Positions 63,057 through 64,000 of a stretch of 64,000 nt of DNA are shown here, one piece after another. The stretch comes from Piromyces finnis. Taxonomy: Eukaryota; Neocallimastigomycota; Neocallimastigomycetes; Neocallimastigales; Neocallimastigaceae. Each line of letters starts with the position of its first letter. Within the stretch, counting starts at the first letter, position 1. Made by a program: the position numbers and the translations under genes. The stretch lies in the NCBI GenBank assembly GCA_002104945.1, contig MCFH01000009.1, positions 698,501 to 762,500 of the forward strand, in the 5' to 3' direction. Under the pieces are notes generated by a model. That model searched no databases, was not told the DNA's origin, and saw only the letters and a list, made by a program, of their open reading frames with translations.

Positions 63057-63370
63057 GTCTTTATATTGTTATATAAATAATGTGAAATAAATTTGTATTT
63101 AAAATAATAGTCAAAATTATTAATTGCAAATTTTGAAATTTGATTTCAATTTCACATATAATAATATATTTAATTATATTTTTTACTTTTTTTTTTTCTT
63201 CGATTTTAAAAATAATTTTAAACATTTTTTTAATTATGATTGGATAATAATTCATTATAATTATTATTATATCATTAATAATTATTTTTATATTATTAAA
63301 CTTTAAATCTATTGATTTATTAAAAGTCTTATATTTGAAGTATTAAAAAAACTGAATATACATTTAAAAT
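63057..63370. promoter_or_regulatory. short bidirectional promoter region
   Basis: Only 314 bp separate the divergent starts of Nol10 (63056) and the SWAP-domain gene (63371). It is A/T-rich with a palindromic AATTATAAT-type core but no named element. Both genes serve RNA processing, so shared control is conceivable. Confidence 0.45.
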
Positions 63371-64000
63371 ATGTTTTTTTCTGAAGAATTAACGAACTCG
63401 CATAATAATAATAATCAAAATGGAAATAATAAACATATTAAAAATAATAAAAATAAGGAATATAAAAATGAATTATTAATATTTGGGTATTCTTGTAATA
63501 TTTTTAGGTAAAGAGAAAGTAAAAAGTAAAAATAGATATACAAAATAAAATATATAAATATTATTTGAATATTCATATATTAATTATTAATTAATAATGA
63601 TAATAGAGATGATAAAACTGCTGAGCGTTTAGAAAAATATAATGGGGATTTATTAATTCCATGGCATGATGATGAAGATTATTCATTATATTTAGATAGG
63701 TAAAAAAAAAAAAAAAAAAAAAAAAAGTATTATGTATTATTAATGTTGAAATAACAATAATAATAAAATTAAAATAAAAAATTAAAAAGAAAGGAATTAA
63801 ATTTAAGATTGTAATAATAAAAATTGCAAAATTTTATAGTAAAATGTAAAGTAATAACATTAAAAATAATATTAATTTACAATATAAATGATAAATCATT
63901 AATTTTTCATTTTCTATAGAAATAATGGTAACATTTATATATTAATTATTTTTTTCGAAATTTATTTAAAATATTAATTTTATTTTGTTAATAAAAATAT
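63371..64000 (+). CDS. SWAP-type splicing regulator (SFSWAP/DRY_EERY N-terminal domain), 5' part
   Basis: Partial: it runs off the window. Exon 1 is 63371-63507, exon 2 is 63607-63699, and the next acceptor is about 63919. After an Asn/Lys-rich start the protein reads NELLIFGYSCNIFRDDKTAERLEKYNG (split by the intron) and then DLLIPWHDDEDYSLYLDR. This is the N-terminal motif of the suppressor-of-white-apricot family (LLVFGYxCKLFRDDxxA ... LIPW ... DRYD). SFSWAP-like proteins are SR-related factors controlling alternative splicing; the SURP modules and RS tail expected downstream lie outside. The third exon may be very short (63920-63927). Confidence in the family is good; the exon structure after 63700 is uncertain. 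Confidence 0.82.

Overview
The window is nuclear DNA from an AT-extreme fungus. Every gene is interrupted by short GT-AG introns (about 60-250 bp, donors mostly GTAATA/GTAAGT/GTAAAT), spacers are almost pure A/T, and long ATT, TTTA and homopolymer tracts occur throughout. The APSES DNA-binding domain at 24.6-29.5 kb is fungus-specific and Mmm1 (5.7-7.3 kb) is a fungal ERMES subunit. A cilium-associated UPF0193 gene, PA28-gamma, a caprin-like gene and 7TM-RGS receptors point to an early-diverging, zoosporic lineage. The style (about 80% or more A+T, Asn/Lys-rich proteins, long trinucleotide tracts) fits the anaerobic gut fungi (Neocallimastigomycota) best; the exact genus is inference.

Layout. 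1-2.6 kb: gene-free A/T. 2.6-5.5 kb (+): secreted/anchored subtilisin-like protease, 11 exons. 5.7-7.3 (-): Mmm1, divergent from 8.0-8.8 (+) SAYSvFN ER protein. 9.6-10.9 (-): eIF4E. 12.0-14.2 (-): KEN-box, FGF-motif nuclear protein that looks like sororin, divergent from 15.0-16.0 (+) UPF0193. 16.7-18.6 (-): caprin-like RNA-binding protein. 20.3-20.5 (-): small coiled-coil ORF. 21.9-23.5 (+): PA28-gamma. 24.6-29.5 (-): giant APSES transcription factor, followed by a 6-kb gene-free upstream region. 35.5-37.1 (+): alkaline ceramidase. 37.9-40.2 (+): aspartate aminotransferase. 40.5-43.2 (-): MINDY deubiquitinase. 43.6-46.8 (-): Ku70. 47.2-59.1 (-): four tandem 7TM-RGS receptor genes, with one GC-richer, SINE-like retroposon inserted between copies 3 and 4. 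60.0-63.1 (-): Nol10/Enp2. 63.4-end (+): start of a SWAP-type splicing-regulator gene.

The genes are mostly single-copy housekeeping genes (translation initiation, ribosome biogenesis, splicing, DNA repair, proteasome, ubiquitin, ER and mitochondrial contact) and do not form a pathway. The locally expanded, lineage-specific part is the 12-kb receptor array. Exon boundaries were worked out by hand from reading frame, splice consensus and family motifs. For fourteen genes the spliced exon lengths sum to an intact frame. The receptor, Nol10 and SWAP gene models are less exact.
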